64,000 nucleotides of DNA from Undibacterium cyanobacteriorum (GCF_031326225.1 NZ_CP133720.1:3286001-3350000); one strand, 5' to 3'. Shown: positions 43,673 through 53,125, counted from the first letter of the stretch. Notes: a model not told the origin generated them from the sequence alone. Made by a program: numbers and translations.

Positions 43673-46498
43673 TTAGAACTTGTAGTTCGCGCCAAACAAA
43701 TAAGTTCTACCGTAAGTAACTTTATTTGTGATGACGTTAGGATCTGTGTTGTACTCTTGGAACGGTGTGTTGTTCCAGTTGTTTGCTTGGATCAACAAGG
43801 ACAAGCCTTTCAAATAACCAGTCTTGAACTCGTAAGATGCTTGCAAATCAACCAGCGTCTCACCCTTCACCATAGTCAACTGCATGTTGTCTTGGTAATC
43901 GCTTACTTGACCCAAGAAGTCAGAGCGCTTACGAGCTGCCCATGCAAATTGGAAACCATCTTTTTCATAGTACAAACGCAAGTTCGACACTTTCTTCGAC
44001 AAACCTGGCAATGGGATGTTCGCAGAGGAAACCGCTACGTTACTGAAACCGAAGCCTGGCAATGTGATCTGACTGTTTGTATCAGAGTGATTCAACATCA
44101 CACCGAAACCGTCCAAGTAGCTCGTCACCATGTTCAATGGGATGTTCAAGGACATTTCGAAACCAGAGATCTTACCGCCTTCGCCGTTACGTGGTGCAGT
44201 CAACAAACCGATCGTCGAACCTTTGTATGCACCAGTCAATGGCAATGGTGTATTCGCACTCACGAATGGTTTGTAATCAAACGTTGTTGGTGAACGGTAG
44301 ATGTAAGTATCCAAAGATTTGTAGAAACCAGCGATACTGAAATAACCTTTGTTACCAAAGTATTTTTCATACGATACGTCCAAAGCTTTCGCCAAGAACG
44401 GTTTCAAGTTTGGATTACCACCGCTACCTGTCAAGATCGGATTGTTGCCTTGCGTGGTTACGCCGAACTGCTGACTTGCACGCATGTCGTCCATATTGGC
44501 ACGGGACATTTGCTTAGCCAAACCAACACGAACAAAGTTTTCGCCACCAAAGTCAAACGATACGTTCGAGCTTGGCAATACGTTTGAGTAGCTCGTACCC
44601 GCACCCACTACATGAGATGGGCAAGTCGCTGCTGTGATACCGGTACAGAAAGCCAAGTCAACTTGGTTACCTGTAGAGAATTGGTTAGTGTGAACGAATT
44701 GCAAACCTACGTTACCACGGTAAGGAATACCGCTGATATCGCCGTCCAAGTCACCCATTGCATAGGCAGTCGTGACCTTTTCATGCACACCCCAGTCTTT
44801 TGCCAACACAGATGCGTCAACCCATTGTGCCAAGTTGTAGATGGAACCCAAAGAACCTTCAGGATCAAACGAGACGATAGGCAAACCTGTTGTACCTGCT
44901 ACACCCACTGCTGAACCAGGCACAGTTGCTGATGCATAACCGCCAGTACCTTTCACAACCAAACGACCTTCTTGACCAGAGCGGATTTTTTCACGATCTG
45001 TGTAGTTCACGCCGAAATGCGCCTCAACGATTGGACCCCATTGAACGTCGCGGCTTGCCACTGCGCGGAAACTTGTCACTTTATCGTCCACCGTTGGCAG
45101 TGCAACATAACCAGCTTGCGGAGAGTTAGGACCACCACCCCAACCGTCAACGTCTGTCAACAAAGCAACGCTGCGGTCGCCATAGTTCAAAGAAGTTGTG
45201 TACTTAACGTCGTTGAAGTTACCGCCATTGAAGCCTGTGTAGCTGATCGAACCCAAGCTCGCTGCATTGCCTGGTTGACCAGCTGTTGTCTCATAACGAG
45301 ATGCATCTTTTCTTGCTTTGGAGTAGGACAGATCTGTGTTCAACTTCCAATCATCGATCTTCATATCGGTATTCCAGCCGATCGATTGGAATTTATCTTT
45401 CGCAGATTCTTTGTGGTTACGTACTACGCCTTTGTAGTTACTGAACGTACCTGAAGTCGCGACACCATTGGAGTCGATCGTTGCGTTAGTCAAAACGCCG
45501 TCTGGATCATATCCACCAGCAGAACCAGCAACCGCACCTTCCAAACCTGTCTTCTTCAAGCTGTTGCTGCCTGCCGAGTAGAACATGTCGATGGTCGATT
45601 TGAATTCTTTACTTGGACGGTATTGCAAAGTAACGGAGGCACCATCGCGATCACTTTGGCTTGTTTCAGTATCCGCACCGAAACCACCAATGGTTTTTAC
45701 TTTCTTGCCTTGGTAATCAACTTCTGGACTCCAACCGCCCCATGTATTAAAGCGTTGTTGCGCGCCACCATCTTCTTTGAACTTGGTGAAACCAATTGCC
45801 AAACCGATCGTGCGGTCAGCAAATTGATCAACATAAGAGAAGGAGTAACGATCACCAGTACCTTCGGAAGCTGTCTTCACGCCAGTACGTTGCTTACGGT
45901 ACGCGGCAGAGATCACTTGCTTACCGAAATCCAATGGCTTCACTGTATTCAGATCGATCGTTGCTGCCAAACCTTGGCTCACCAGAGATGCGTCTGGTGT
46001 TTTGTAGATCAAAGCTGAACCCATCAATTCCGCTGGGAACAAATCGAATTCTGGCGCACGTGCATTACCAGTCGAAGCTTGTTCACGACCGTTCAACAAG
46101 GAACCGTTGAAAGATGGTGCCAAACCGCGAATGCTGATATCAGCAGACTTACCAGAAGAACGGCTACGTTGCGCAGTGACACCTGGCAAACGCGCGATAG
46201 ATTCAGCCACGCTGGAATCTGGCAACTTACCAATGTCTTCAGCAGAAATCGCTTCAACGATGGAAGTAGAATTTTTCTTCAAGGAGATCGCCGCTTCGAT
46301 ACCACGACGAATACCGGTCACAACAACCGTGTCAGGTGCTTGTTCTTGCGCGGCTGGTTTTGCTTCTGCTTGTTGTGCGTAAGCAGTGCCAGAGCTCAAG
46401 GCAAACATCACAGCACAACCCGCTGCGATTGGGGTTAATTTCAACACAGCACGGTTCAGGTTGAATACCTGTTGCTGCTGACGGCTTTTCTGGTCCAT
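43673..46498 (-). CDS. TonB-dependent receptor, maltodextrin type
   Basis: 941 residues from the ATG at 46498, which has a TTTGGAG site; the TTG at 46510 lacks one. Signal peptide (LTPIAAGCAVMFALSSGTAYAQ), TonB box DTVVVTGIRRG, plug (about 75-190, with LPDSSVAESIARLPGV), and a ~22-strand barrel ending in a C-terminal Phe (YLFGANYKF). The plug style IRRGIEAAISLKKNSTSIVEAISAEDIGKLPD is that of the Caulobacter MalA-type maltodextrin receptors. Context with amylases supports this. At least three LacI-type and one RpiR-type operators and a C8 leader tract lie upstream. Confidence 0.93.
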   Translation of the reverse strand: MDQKSRQQQQVFNLNRAVLKLTPIAAGCAVMFALSSGTAYAQQAEAKPAAQEQAPDTVVVTGIRRGIEAAISLKKNSTSIVEAISAEDIGKLPDSSVAESIARLPGVTAQRSRSSGKSADISIRGLAPSFNGSLLNGREQASTGNARAPEFDLFPAELMGSALIYKTPDASLVSQGLAATIDLNTVKPLDFGKQVISAAYRKQRTGVKTASEGTGDRYSFSYVDQFADRTIGLAIGFTKFKEDGGAQQRFNTWGGWSPEVDYQGKKVKTIGGFGADTETSQSDRDGASVTLQYRPSKEFKSTIDMFYSAGSNSLKKTGLEGAVAGSAGGYDPDGVLTNATIDSNGVATSGTFSNYKGVVRNHKESAKDKFQSIGWNTDMKIDDWKLNTDLSYSKARKDASRYETTAGQPGNAASLGSISYTGFNGGNFNDVKYTTSLNYGDRSVALLTDVDGWGGGPNSPQAGYVALPTVDDKVTSFRAVASRDVQWGPIVEAHFGVNYTDREKIRSGQEGRLVVKGTGGYASATVPGSAVGVAGTTGLPIVSFDPEGSLGSIYNLAQWVDASVLAKDWGVHEKVTTAYAMGDLDGDISGIPYRGNVGLQFVHTNQFSTGNQVDLAFCTGITAATCPSHVVGAGTSYSNVLPSSNVSFDFGGENFVRVGLAKQMSRANMDDMRASQQFGVTTQGNNPILTGSGGNPNLKPFLAKALDVSYEKYFGNKGYFSIAGFYKSLDTYIYRSPTTFDYKPFVSANTPLPLTGAYKGSTIGLLTAPRNGEGGKISGFEMSLNIPLNMVTSYLDGFGVMLNHSDTNSQITLPGFGFSNVAVSSANIPLPGLSKKVSNLRLYYEKDGFQFAWAARKRSDFLGQVSDYQDNMQLTMVKGETLVDLQASYEFKTGYLKGLSLLIQANNWNNTPFQEYNTDPNVITNKVTYGRTYLFGANYKF

Positions 46499-46539
46499 AC
46501 AAATCTCCAAATATTTTTGTGAGGCTCAAAATCCAAATT

Positions 46540-46547
46540 GGGGGGGG
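46540..46547 (-). promoter_or_regulatory. C8 leader tract before the TonB receptor
   Basis: Eight C in the sense (minus) strand, preceded by GTTAACACCT, 41 bases before the ATG at 46498. Confidence 0.5.
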
Positions 46548-46629
46548 AGGTGTTAACAACTACTTTCGTTTCATCTTGCTACCGAATTCGATTTGGTGCA
46601 AAAAATACAGCCAACTAAATTCTTGGGTC

Positions 46630-46647
46630 TAGTTTGTATCAAAACTA
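46630..46647. promoter_or_regulatory. 18-bp dyad TAGTTT-N6-AAACTA in the receptor promoter
   Basis: TAGTTTGTATCAAAACTA, a short inverted repeat about 130-150 bp before the receptor start. No regulator can be assigned. Confidence 0.3.
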
Positions 46648-46758
46648 AATCGCATGTCAACCATAAAAAAAGCGAATAACTGCATAAAAAACCCTTCTCT
46701 CTCTAGAGGAATATTGAATGGCGTGGCAGGAAAACCACAAAAACAACAACTTTTTAAA

Positions 46759-46773
46759 TGTAGTCAAACTACA
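46759..46773. promoter_or_regulatory. RpiR/HexR-type operator TGTAGTCAAACTACA
   Basis: A 15-bp palindrome TGTAGT-CAA-ACTACA about 260 bp before the receptor start. It has the same TGTA-N7-TACA form as the sites between the two glucokinase genes at 16798 and 16999, which would link receptor expression to the glucokinase-RpiR protein. Confidence 0.65.
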
Positions 46774-46811
46774 TAAAACAAAAATCCTTAACAACATTTC
46801 ACTAAAAAATT

Positions 46812-46913
46812 CAAAGCGCTTTGTAAATTTTCCCTGATTTTTCTCAAAGCGCTTGCAAAGCTTTTTCGGCATTTTTCTCAAAGCGCTTTAAATATTGAGG
46901 CGAAATCGCTTTA
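46812..46913. promoter_or_regulatory. Tandem LacI-type operators upstream of the TonB receptor
   Basis: CAAAGCGCTTTG (46812-46823), CAAAGCGCTTGC (46845-46856) and CAAAGCGCTTTA (46879-46890), centres 33 and 34 bp apart, plus a weaker GAAATCGCTTTA (46902-46913). The spacing is close to three helical turns, so bound repressors would sit on the same face. The remaining part of the gap to 47216 holds a small CCCCA-gacaa-TGGGG hairpin (46961-46975) and the terminator of the next gene. Confidence 0.75.
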
Positions 46914-47102
46914 AAAATCCTAATACCAGCCCTCGATAGATCAAGATAGTCGCAATATTGCCCCAGACAATGGGGTAAAAGATTTACAGAAAATAGAGCA
47001 ACACAACAATACCAGTTGCTTTTTAAGCACTAATTAAGGGTATTGTGGAGGTCGATTCAATTACCTCGACTCGCTACGAAGACTCCACTCATCCGCAAGG
47101 GC

Positions 47103-47133
47103 GAAAAAAAACCACGACTCTGCTGAGCCGTGG
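47103..47133 (-). terminator. Terminator of the histone-H1-like gene
   Basis: On the minus strand CCACGG and CGTGG pair across an ~11-base loop and are followed by eight T. It lies 85 bp after the stop. Confidence 0.8.
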
Positions 47134-47216
47134 CTATCTGTGTTATGCCGCCAAGAAGTCACTCAGGGGCTATCCGAATACTTCTTCAAATTAATTCTTC
47201 AAATGCCTGATTCAAA

Positions 47217-47831
47217 TTACTTATTCAATTTCGGGCGTCCCGCCTTGAGCTCCGGTAGGTTTTCCAGTTGCGCTTGAACTTGATTGACGTCCAAGGTTTT
47301 CAAAAGCGCCAAACCAATTCGTAGAAGTTGACTCTTCTTCACTTCTACACCCTTACTCAAACACTCCTTTTTCACTTCACCAAGAACCGCATATTCAGAC
47401 TCTGGCATCGTAAAGCTATCGCGCACGAGCTTTTCCTTTTTCTGTTTCAAGGTTTTCGTTGACCCAGTTTCTTTTGCCGCAGCATGCTTCTTGAGATCGG
47501 CCTTCGTGGCAGATCTCTTCATTGTTGACTTCTTCAGTTCCACTTGTAACGCATTTGATTTCTTCGCGCCCTGCTTCGCTGGCGACTTCTTCGCGTCAAT
47601 GACTTTTTCCACGGCCAACTTCGCTGTACTGAGGATTTTCTTCTCGGAGATGACCGTCGGCTTTACTACATTCGTCGCTTTCTTAGTTTTCCCCGCCGCG
47701 CTAACAGAAACAGGCGCTGCCGTCGTTTTAGCGCTTGAAGTTGACTTTGCTCTTGGGTTTAAGCTCGCCTTCGCTTTGGAGCTTGCAGCGCCCTTCGCTG
47801 TTACGTTAGCCATTTTTTTTGAAATCACCAT
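47217..47831 (-). CDS. Histone-H1-like Lys/Ala-rich protein with a C-terminal RHH-like domain
   Basis: 204 residues with an AAGAGGAG ribosome site before the ATG. Residues ~1-130 are low-complexity Lys/Ala/Ser/Thr, like eukaryotic H1 tails and bacterial H1-like proteins, expected to bind DNA non-specifically. The C-terminal ~60 residues are ordered (VRDSFTMPESEYAVLGEVK, then KKSQLLRIGLALLKTL) and have the strand-helix-helix look of a ribbon-helix-helix DNA-binding domain; this part recurs in betaproteobacterial proteins. A perfect palindrome overlaps its promoter, suggesting self-control. The tail call is firm, the domain call moderate. Confidence 0.75.
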   Translation of the reverse strand: MVISKKMANVTAKGAASSKAKASLNPRAKSTSSAKTTAAPVSVSAAGKTKKATNVVKPTVISEKKILSTAKLAVEKVIDAKKSPAKQGAKKSNALQVELKKSTMKRSATKADLKKHAAAKETGSTKTLKQKKEKLVRDSFTMPESEYAVLGEVKKECLSKGVEVKKSQLLRIGLALLKTLDVNQVQAQLENLPELKAGRPKLNK

Positions 47832-47853
47832 ATCTACTCTCCTCTTAAAAATC

Positions 47854-47870
47854 GTATAAATGATTTATAC
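47854..47870. promoter_or_regulatory. Palindrome GTATAAATGATTTATAC before the H1-like gene
   Basis: A perfect 8-1-8 palindrome 23-39 bp before the start codon. It contains -10-like TATAAA/TTATAC words, so a bound protein would block the promoter. A second dyad, TTTCTCGAGAAA, lies at 47878-47889. Confidence 0.55.
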
Positions 47871-47920
47871 CATAAATTTTCTCGAGAAATATGACATCGC
47901 ATCCACCAATTCCACCAATA

Positions 47921-49381
47921 CTAAGAAGGATTAGCGCGTACCACAAAATCCACCCCCACCTCACGCCAGACTTCAATCTCCTTTTGCAACCAATAGGCGA
48001 CGGTTGGATGCAAGTCGACCCATGACTGCGTCAACTCGAGTTCAATCCCCCGCTTCATCTTGATCCGAATATCACTCACATCTAACACGATTTTTGTGTG
48101 CATAAAGGTTACCGCTAACCGGAGTGCCAGCACCGCTTTCGTAAAATCAGGATCGCCCAAAGCATCGCCTAATTTTCGCAAATTCCCCTTTTGGCTCAAC
48201 ACTAAACGACTCATCAGCTTCTGTTCACGCGTCGTAAAACCGACGATATCGGCATGCTCCACCAAATAACTACTGTGTTTATGAAATCCTGTATGCGAGA
48301 CCGCGAGACCGACCTCATGCATTAGGCCGCTCCAATACACATAACGCTGCAACTGCTCGTTAGTCGGTTTGAGTTGAGTAAAAATCAGCTGCGCGAGTTC
48401 AGCAGCGGATTTAGCACGCGCCATATCGGCTCGGAATAAATCAAGAAAATCATGGACCGCTTGATCACGACGATCGCGCTTACTCGAACGTAATTGCAAA
48501 TCCCACATCACGCCCATACGCAAACCCGCTTCGATGGGCTGCATTACTTGAATGTTTAGCTCTTGAAACAGACCGATCAGTATTGATAAACCACCGATCA
48601 CCATGGCGACGCGTTCGGGCTTAATTCCAGCAAGATTGAGTGCATCAATACGCCCTTTTTGAATACAATAGTCACGCAAGGCCAATAGTTTAGGCAAACT
48701 GACCTCCGCATCGCCAAAACCATTCTTTAACAAGGCGTCCGAGATGGCGCGCACCGTACCGGACGAGCCATAGGCATTACGCCAAAATTCAGGCTGGAAG
48801 CCTGACTTCGCATCCTCGAGAATCGAGCGCACGGATAAGACTGCGCTATCAAAACCCGCAGCCGTAATGACACCGTCGGGGAAATACACGGAGCTATGCT
48901 TCACAGTCCCCATGCCAAACGACTCTACTTTGGCGATTTCATGACCGCGACCAAGAATGATTTCCGTCGAACCACCACCAATATCAATCACCAGGCGACG
49001 TTCGGTCGGAATAGCCAAGGTGTGCGACACGCCTAAGTAAATTAAGCGTCCTTCCTCCTCGCCGGAGATGACTTCAATCGGATGACCGAGCGCTGCTTCA
49101 GCCATCGGCAAGAATTCGGCAGCGTTCTTGGCAATACGCACCGTGTTGGTAGCCACGCAGCGCACTTCGATGTCGTCATAGCTCGCCAATAGTTCTTTAA
49201 AACGCTGCAAGCAAGACACTGCACGGTCCATCGCCTCTGGCGTCAGGCATCCTTTGTTATCAAGACCCGCACCAAGGCGAATCGGTTCGCGAGCGCTTTT
49301 GAGCACCCGCATGGTCTGCCCATCATGGCTACCAATATGCAATCGAAAACTATTTGAACCCAAATCAACCGCAGCAAACAT
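47921..49381 (-). CDS. ppx: Ppx/GppA phosphatase (exopolyphosphatase)
   Basis: 486 residues from the ATG at 49381, which follows GAGGAG; the longer frame from 49450 is rejected. ASKHA fold: AAVDLGSNSFRLHIG at the N-terminus, VISGEEEGRLIYLGV, the phosphate-binding VIDIGGGSTEIILG, and a second-domain GSSGTVRAISD. The C-terminal HD-like helical domain contains LMHEVGLAVSHTGFHKHS. It removes terminal phosphates from polyphosphate and/or pppGpp. ppk, often the neighbour, is not in the window. Confidence 0.92.
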   Translation of the reverse strand: MFAAVDLGSNSFRLHIGSHDGQTMRVLKSAREPIRLGAGLDNKGCLTPEAMDRAVSCLQRFKELLASYDDIEVRCVATNTVRIAKNAAEFLPMAEAALGHPIEVISGEEEGRLIYLGVSHTLAIPTERRLVIDIGGGSTEIILGRGHEIAKVESFGMGTVKHSSVYFPDGVITAAGFDSAVLSVRSILEDAKSGFQPEFWRNAYGSSGTVRAISDALLKNGFGDAEVSLPKLLALRDYCIQKGRIDALNLAGIKPERVAMVIGGLSILIGLFQELNIQVMQPIEAGLRMGVMWDLQLRSSKRDRRDQAVHDFLDLFRADMARAKSAAELAQLIFTQLKPTNEQLQRYVYWSGLMHEVGLAVSHTGFHKHSSYLVEHADIVGFTTREQKLMSRLVLSQKGNLRKLGDALGDPDFTKAVLALRLAVTFMHTKIVLDVSDIRIKMKRGIELELTQSWVDLHPTVAYWLQKEIEVWREVGVDFVVRANPS

Positions 49382-49737
49382 AAAACTCCTCAAACGGTTC
49401 TGGTTAATTGACTTGACCGCACTTCTCCCGCAGTCGACAAGCTCGTCCAAACATCATAGCTGATGCAAGAACCAGTTCACAAACAAACTGTGGCGAACGT
49501 CTTTTTTCCGTTGCAATGGACGACGCTGTGACTCAGCATGCTGAGAATATCACGCAGCAGCGGGCACTTGTGCACGCTTCAAATTTGAATGAGCCACTCA
49601 ACGTAGGGCCCGATATTGATATAAACGATATTAATCAATTTCGATGACAAGTCGATGACGACGATAGTCTCGTGCGAGCACGCAGAGAAACGGGATTTGG
49701 TGACTTAAGGAAGTTGGCGACGTAAGCGAGCTGGCGA
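49382..49737. other. Gap between ppx and the methyltransferase gene
   Basis: Apart from the ppx ribosome site at its left edge, no gene is supported. Repeated words GATATT (three near-copies at about 49611-49635) and TCGATGAC (twice at about 49640-49660) are visible without a clear role. No terminator with a T-run was found. Confidence 0.5.
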
Positions 49738-50610
49738 CTAAGCGAGTTGCGTAAAGAACCGCTTCTCCAGTGACTGTAAGCCAGTCGTATCGAGAATTTC
49801 CGCTAAGCGTCGCGCCGCCTTACCGCTCTTTTGGCCTTTATATTCAGCGATGATGAGTTCGTTCTTCATCGAATGCTCCCAGCCGACCAATTCGGTGACA
49901 CGCACTTGGTAGCCGTGCGATTCCAACTGCAAACAGCGCAGCACATTGGTGATCTGGCTACCGAACTCACGCGTATGGATAGGATGACGCCACAATTCCG
50001 ATAGAGGATTATTGCGTACCGCATCGCCTTTTGTCTTACGCAATTCTGCTGCAACTTCGGCTTGGCAACATGGTACCAGCACCATGTAACGGGCTTTCTT
50101 CTTCAACGCGAATTCAATCGCGTCGTCGGTCGCCGTATTGCACGCGTGAAGTGCGGTGACGATATCGATTTGTTCAGGCAAAGCTTGCGAACTCGTCGAC
50201 TCGGCCACGGACAAGTTCAAAAACTCCATCCCTGGGAACGCAAGACGCTGTGCTAACTCACGTGAACGCTCTACCAACTCATCGCGTGTTTCAATCCCAT
50301 AAATCTTTGACGCGCGCGCTGGGCTGTCCGCTTCCGCACTTGCAAGCATGGGTTTGAAAAACAGATCATACAAAATAAATCCCAAGTAAGACTTACCCGC
50401 TCCGTGATCAACCAAAGAAACGCGCGATTGCGCGTTCATGACCTCTTGCATCAGCGGTTCAATGAATTGATATAAGTGATAGACCTGCTTGAGCTTACGG
50501 CGGCTGTCTTGGTTCATCTTGCCATCGCGCGTCAAGATATGCAGCTCCTTCAGTAGTTCTAAGGATTGACCGGGACGGATCTCATGCTTTTCTTGGGCGT
50601 TGGATTTCAT
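49738..50610 (-). CDS. SAM-dependent methyltransferase
   Basis: 290 residues of class I Rossmann methyltransferase type: SAM motif I as SLVDHGAGKSYLGFILYD, an acidic residue after strand 2 in IYGIETRDELVERS, and a motif IV region IDIVTALHACNTATDDAIEF. The ALHACNTATD and PCCQAE pieces are the style of the methyltransferase domain found in GSTCD-like proteins, where conserved Cys/His suggest RNA modification, but the substrate is unknown. Neighbours give no clue. Confidence 0.75.
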   Translation of the reverse strand: MKSNAQEKHEIRPGQSLELLKELHILTRDGKMNQDSRRKLKQVYHLYQFIEPLMQEVMNAQSRVSLVDHGAGKSYLGFILYDLFFKPMLASAEADSPARASKIYGIETRDELVERSRELAQRLAFPGMEFLNLSVAESTSSQALPEQIDIVTALHACNTATDDAIEFALKKKARYMVLVPCCQAEVAAELRKTKGDAVRNNPLSELWRHPIHTREFGSQITNVLRCLQLESHGYQVRVTELVGWEHSMKNELIIAEYKGQKSGKAARRLAEILDTTGLQSLEKRFFTQLA

Positions 50611-50778
50611 GGCGCTGCTTCTGGATGATGGACGATCGCCAAGTTCAACATGTCAAACAACAGGCTTGGCGTCACAGGAAGTAAAGCGCCATTTTACTCG
50701 AAGTACCAAGGCAACACAAAAGCACCGCCCTCCGCCGCATCATGCAGGATAAGGGACTTAGCTCGAATTATCTGCAGA

Positions 50779-52107
50779 CTAAGTGGATTCCGCACCCACT
50801 TGTTTGTTCGTCTGATATTTAACAAACAAGACACTCAAGGCCGCACACAATAGCAAAGCACCTGCAAGTCGGATGACATTCTCAGGGCTTGCACCGAGCA
50901 CACTTCGGTACAACAATGGCAAGGTGAAGATTTGTATGATCATAGGAATCACAATGAACATATTGAAAATCCCCATGTAGACACCGGTGCGCTCTGGCGG
51001 AATCGAACCCGCCAGCATGATGTAGGGATTTCCCATGATACTGGCCCAAGCCAGTCCCATACCCAACATCGCGATGTAGAAGTAAGCGCTATGATGGATG
51101 GACGGTATCGCCAACAAACCCAGCCCCGCTGCACTCAAACACACTGCATGCACGCGCTGCGGCCCCCATTTTTGTGCAAACGGTACCAAGGCGAAGGCGG
51201 ATAAAAAGGCGATAAAGTTATAGAAGGCGCCCAACTGGCCATTGAGCAAACCCGCATCGCGGAATCCAGCGGAGCTCGGATCACTGGTGTCATACACCGT
51301 CTTTGCCAAACACAGCACAATGTATTGCCAATAGCAGAACAAGGCATACCATTGAAATAGCTTCATCAAAGCCAGCTGTTTCATGGTCAAAGGCATCTCT
51401 TTGATGGCAAGCCAAATTTCTTTTAAGGTCGCGCTAGCATCTCGTGGTTGGGCTTGAATCGCGGCCACTTCCTCGGCTGTCAGCGGAATTTCAGGCGTGG
51501 TTTTCAAAGACCACAACACCGAACCCAGCGAAAACACCGCACCGATCAGAAAAGCCGCCATCACGATTTGCGGGATATGGTTGCTTCCCACCGCATCTTT
51601 ATTCATGCCTAAAAATACGAGTAAGGAAGGCGTCAGATAGGCCAGTGTTTGCCCCAATCCGGTAAAGGCACTCTGCGTCAGGAAGCCTAAAGAATGTTGA
51701 TGACTATCGAGACGGTCACTAACGTAGGCGCGATATGGCTCCATCGTGATGTTATTGGCCGCATCTAAAATCCACAGCAAACTCGCCGCCATCCATAAAG
51801 TCGGACTGTAGGGCATCGCCAATAATCCGAGGCTACATAAAATCGCACCGATCAAAAAATAGGGAGTCCGGCGTCCCCATCTGCTGACCGTCTTGTCGCT
51901 CATGGCGCCAACGATAGGCTGCACGATCAAGCCCGTCACCGGACCGGCCAACCACAAATAGGGCAAGCTTGCCTCGTCAGCACCGAGATAACTATAGATC
52001 GGACTCATGCTGCTTTGCTGTAGTCCGAAGCTAAATTGAATTCCAAAAAAGCCGAAATTCATATTCAATATCTGCCAGAAACTCAGATGTGCTTTTTTCG
52101 AATTCAT
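50779..52107 (-). CDS. MFS sucrose transporter (SuxC-like)
   Basis: 442 residues from the ATG at 52107, which follows AGGAG; an upstream frame from 52203 is rejected. Twelve spans; [37 protein letters not shown] and [14 protein letters not shown] match the SLC45/SuxC sugar:H+ symporters. It is a paralogue of the MFS protein in the glucan locus. Context (amylosucrase-type enzyme, fructokinase, LacI, TonB receptor) points to sucrose. The fructokinase gene ends 40 bp upstream in the same direction. Confidence 0.9.
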   Translation of the reverse strand: MNSKKAHLSFWQILNMNFGFFGIQFSFGLQQSSMSPIYSYLGADEASLPYLWLAGPVTGLIVQPIVGAMSDKTVSRWGRRTPYFLIGAILCSLGLLAMPYSPTLWMAASLLWILDAANNITMEPYRAYVSDRLDSHQHSLGFLTQSAFTGLGQTLAYLTPSLLVFLGMNKDAVGSNHIPQIVMAAFLIGAVFSLGSVLWSLKTTPEIPLTAEEVAAIQAQPRDASATLKEIWLAIKEMPLTMKQLALMKLFQWYALFCYWQYIVLCLAKTVYDTSDPSSAGFRDAGLLNGQLGAFYNFIAFLSAFALVPFAQKWGPQRVHAVCLSAAGLGLLAIPSIHHSAYFYIAMLGMGLAWASIMGNPYIMLAGSIPPERTGVYMGIFNMFIVIPMIIQIFTLPLLYRSVLGASPENVIRLAGALLLCAALSVLFVKYQTNKQVGAEST

Positions 52108-52147
52108 GGTCTCGCTCCTGCGTACTTTTGCGTAGATGAAAGTGGAT

Positions 52148-53125
52148 TCAAGGCCAAGCTTGATAGAACTGACGATCAGGGGCAATTGCGCCGCGTACAC
52201 CACAAATCGCCGTAGCGAATTGATGCGCTTGACTCAAGACTCGATCGAGCTCGCGATTGGCCAACCAACCACGAATAAAGCAAGCGCTAAAGGCGTCACC
52301 AGCGCCAACGGTATCGCACAAAGTCCAATTGGCTGGCATCTGCAATGACGAACCAGCGTGACCAAGGTTGGTAAAAACTGAGCCTGATGCGTCAAGATAA
52401 AAATAACCGGCCTCCCCCAGCGTCACAATCATCGCTTGCATCATGTACTCCGCCATCACCGCGCGACAAGCCTTGGTGAGACTGCCCGCTTCAAGCTCAA
52501 TCGACTCCGGATAGGCCACTGGCAAAGCGTGTGCCAGGACATAAACCAACTCGTCCTCATTGAGTTTGACGATGTCCGCGTAACTCAGCGACAGCTGCAC
52601 CGTCTCGAGAGTGAACTGCGCCTCGCGCAAATTCAGATCAAGAAATTTCGTACTGCCTTCACATAAATCAGACTCAAGCAATGCCAATAGGCTGGCGCGC
52701 GATCCTTCCTGCCTTTGAATCAAACTACCGAAATAGACAAGATCGGGCGGATATTCAGGAAACTGCTGCGCCACCACGGTCATCACTTGGTCGCCATCAA
52801 TATAGTCATACGCCTGTTGCTGCATAATCTCGAAACGATGCGTAGGTCCATCATGTGCATCACCGTCGCCACTACCCATATGCACGACCACGCGACCAGT
52901 CGGATAGTGCGGATCGATTTGTACACCCTCAGTCGCCACGCCATATCGCTCACATTCCTGCAAAATCTGGCGACCATGCGCATCGTCTGCAATCCGCGTG
53001 ATCATCAGATTTTCTACTCCCAGTAATGCCAAGCTGCGCGCCACATTGAAGGGTGCGCCACCAATCACACTTTGGTCGGGAAAATCATCGACCAGCGCTT
53101 CACCAAATATCAAACAATTCTTCAT
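52148..53125 (-). CDS. PfkB-family fructokinase
   Basis: 325-residue ribokinase-fold sugar kinase. Sugar-binding start FGEALVDDFPDQSVIGGAPFNVARSLALLG; the C-terminal signature DTVGAGDAFSACF contains the catalytic Asp. By context it phosphorylates the fructose released from sucrose. The ATG at 53125 has an AGGATAGG site; TTG at 53128 is an alternative. It lies between the amylosucrase-type gene (39 bp upstream) and the MFS gene. Confidence 0.9.
   Translation of the reverse strand: MKNCLIFGEALVDDFPDQSVIGGAPFNVARSLALLGVENLMITRIADDAHGRQILQECERYGVATEGVQIDPHYPTGRVVVHMGSGDGDAHDGPTHRFEIMQQQAYDYIDGDQVMTVVAQQFPEYPPDLVYFGSLIQRQEGSRASLLALLESDLCEGSTKFLDLNLREAQFTLETVQLSLSYADIVKLNEDELVYVLAHALPVAYPESIELEAGSLTKACRAVMAEYMMQAMIVTLGEAGYFYLDASGSVFTNLGHAGSSLQMPANWTLCDTVGAGDAFSACFIRGWLANRELDRVLSQAHQFATAICGVRGAIAPDRQFYQAWP

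Noticed and set aside
43757..46438. Several plus-strand frames of 80-178 codons
   Set aside because: All are antisense to the TonB receptor gene and change phase repeatedly without starts or ribosome sites.
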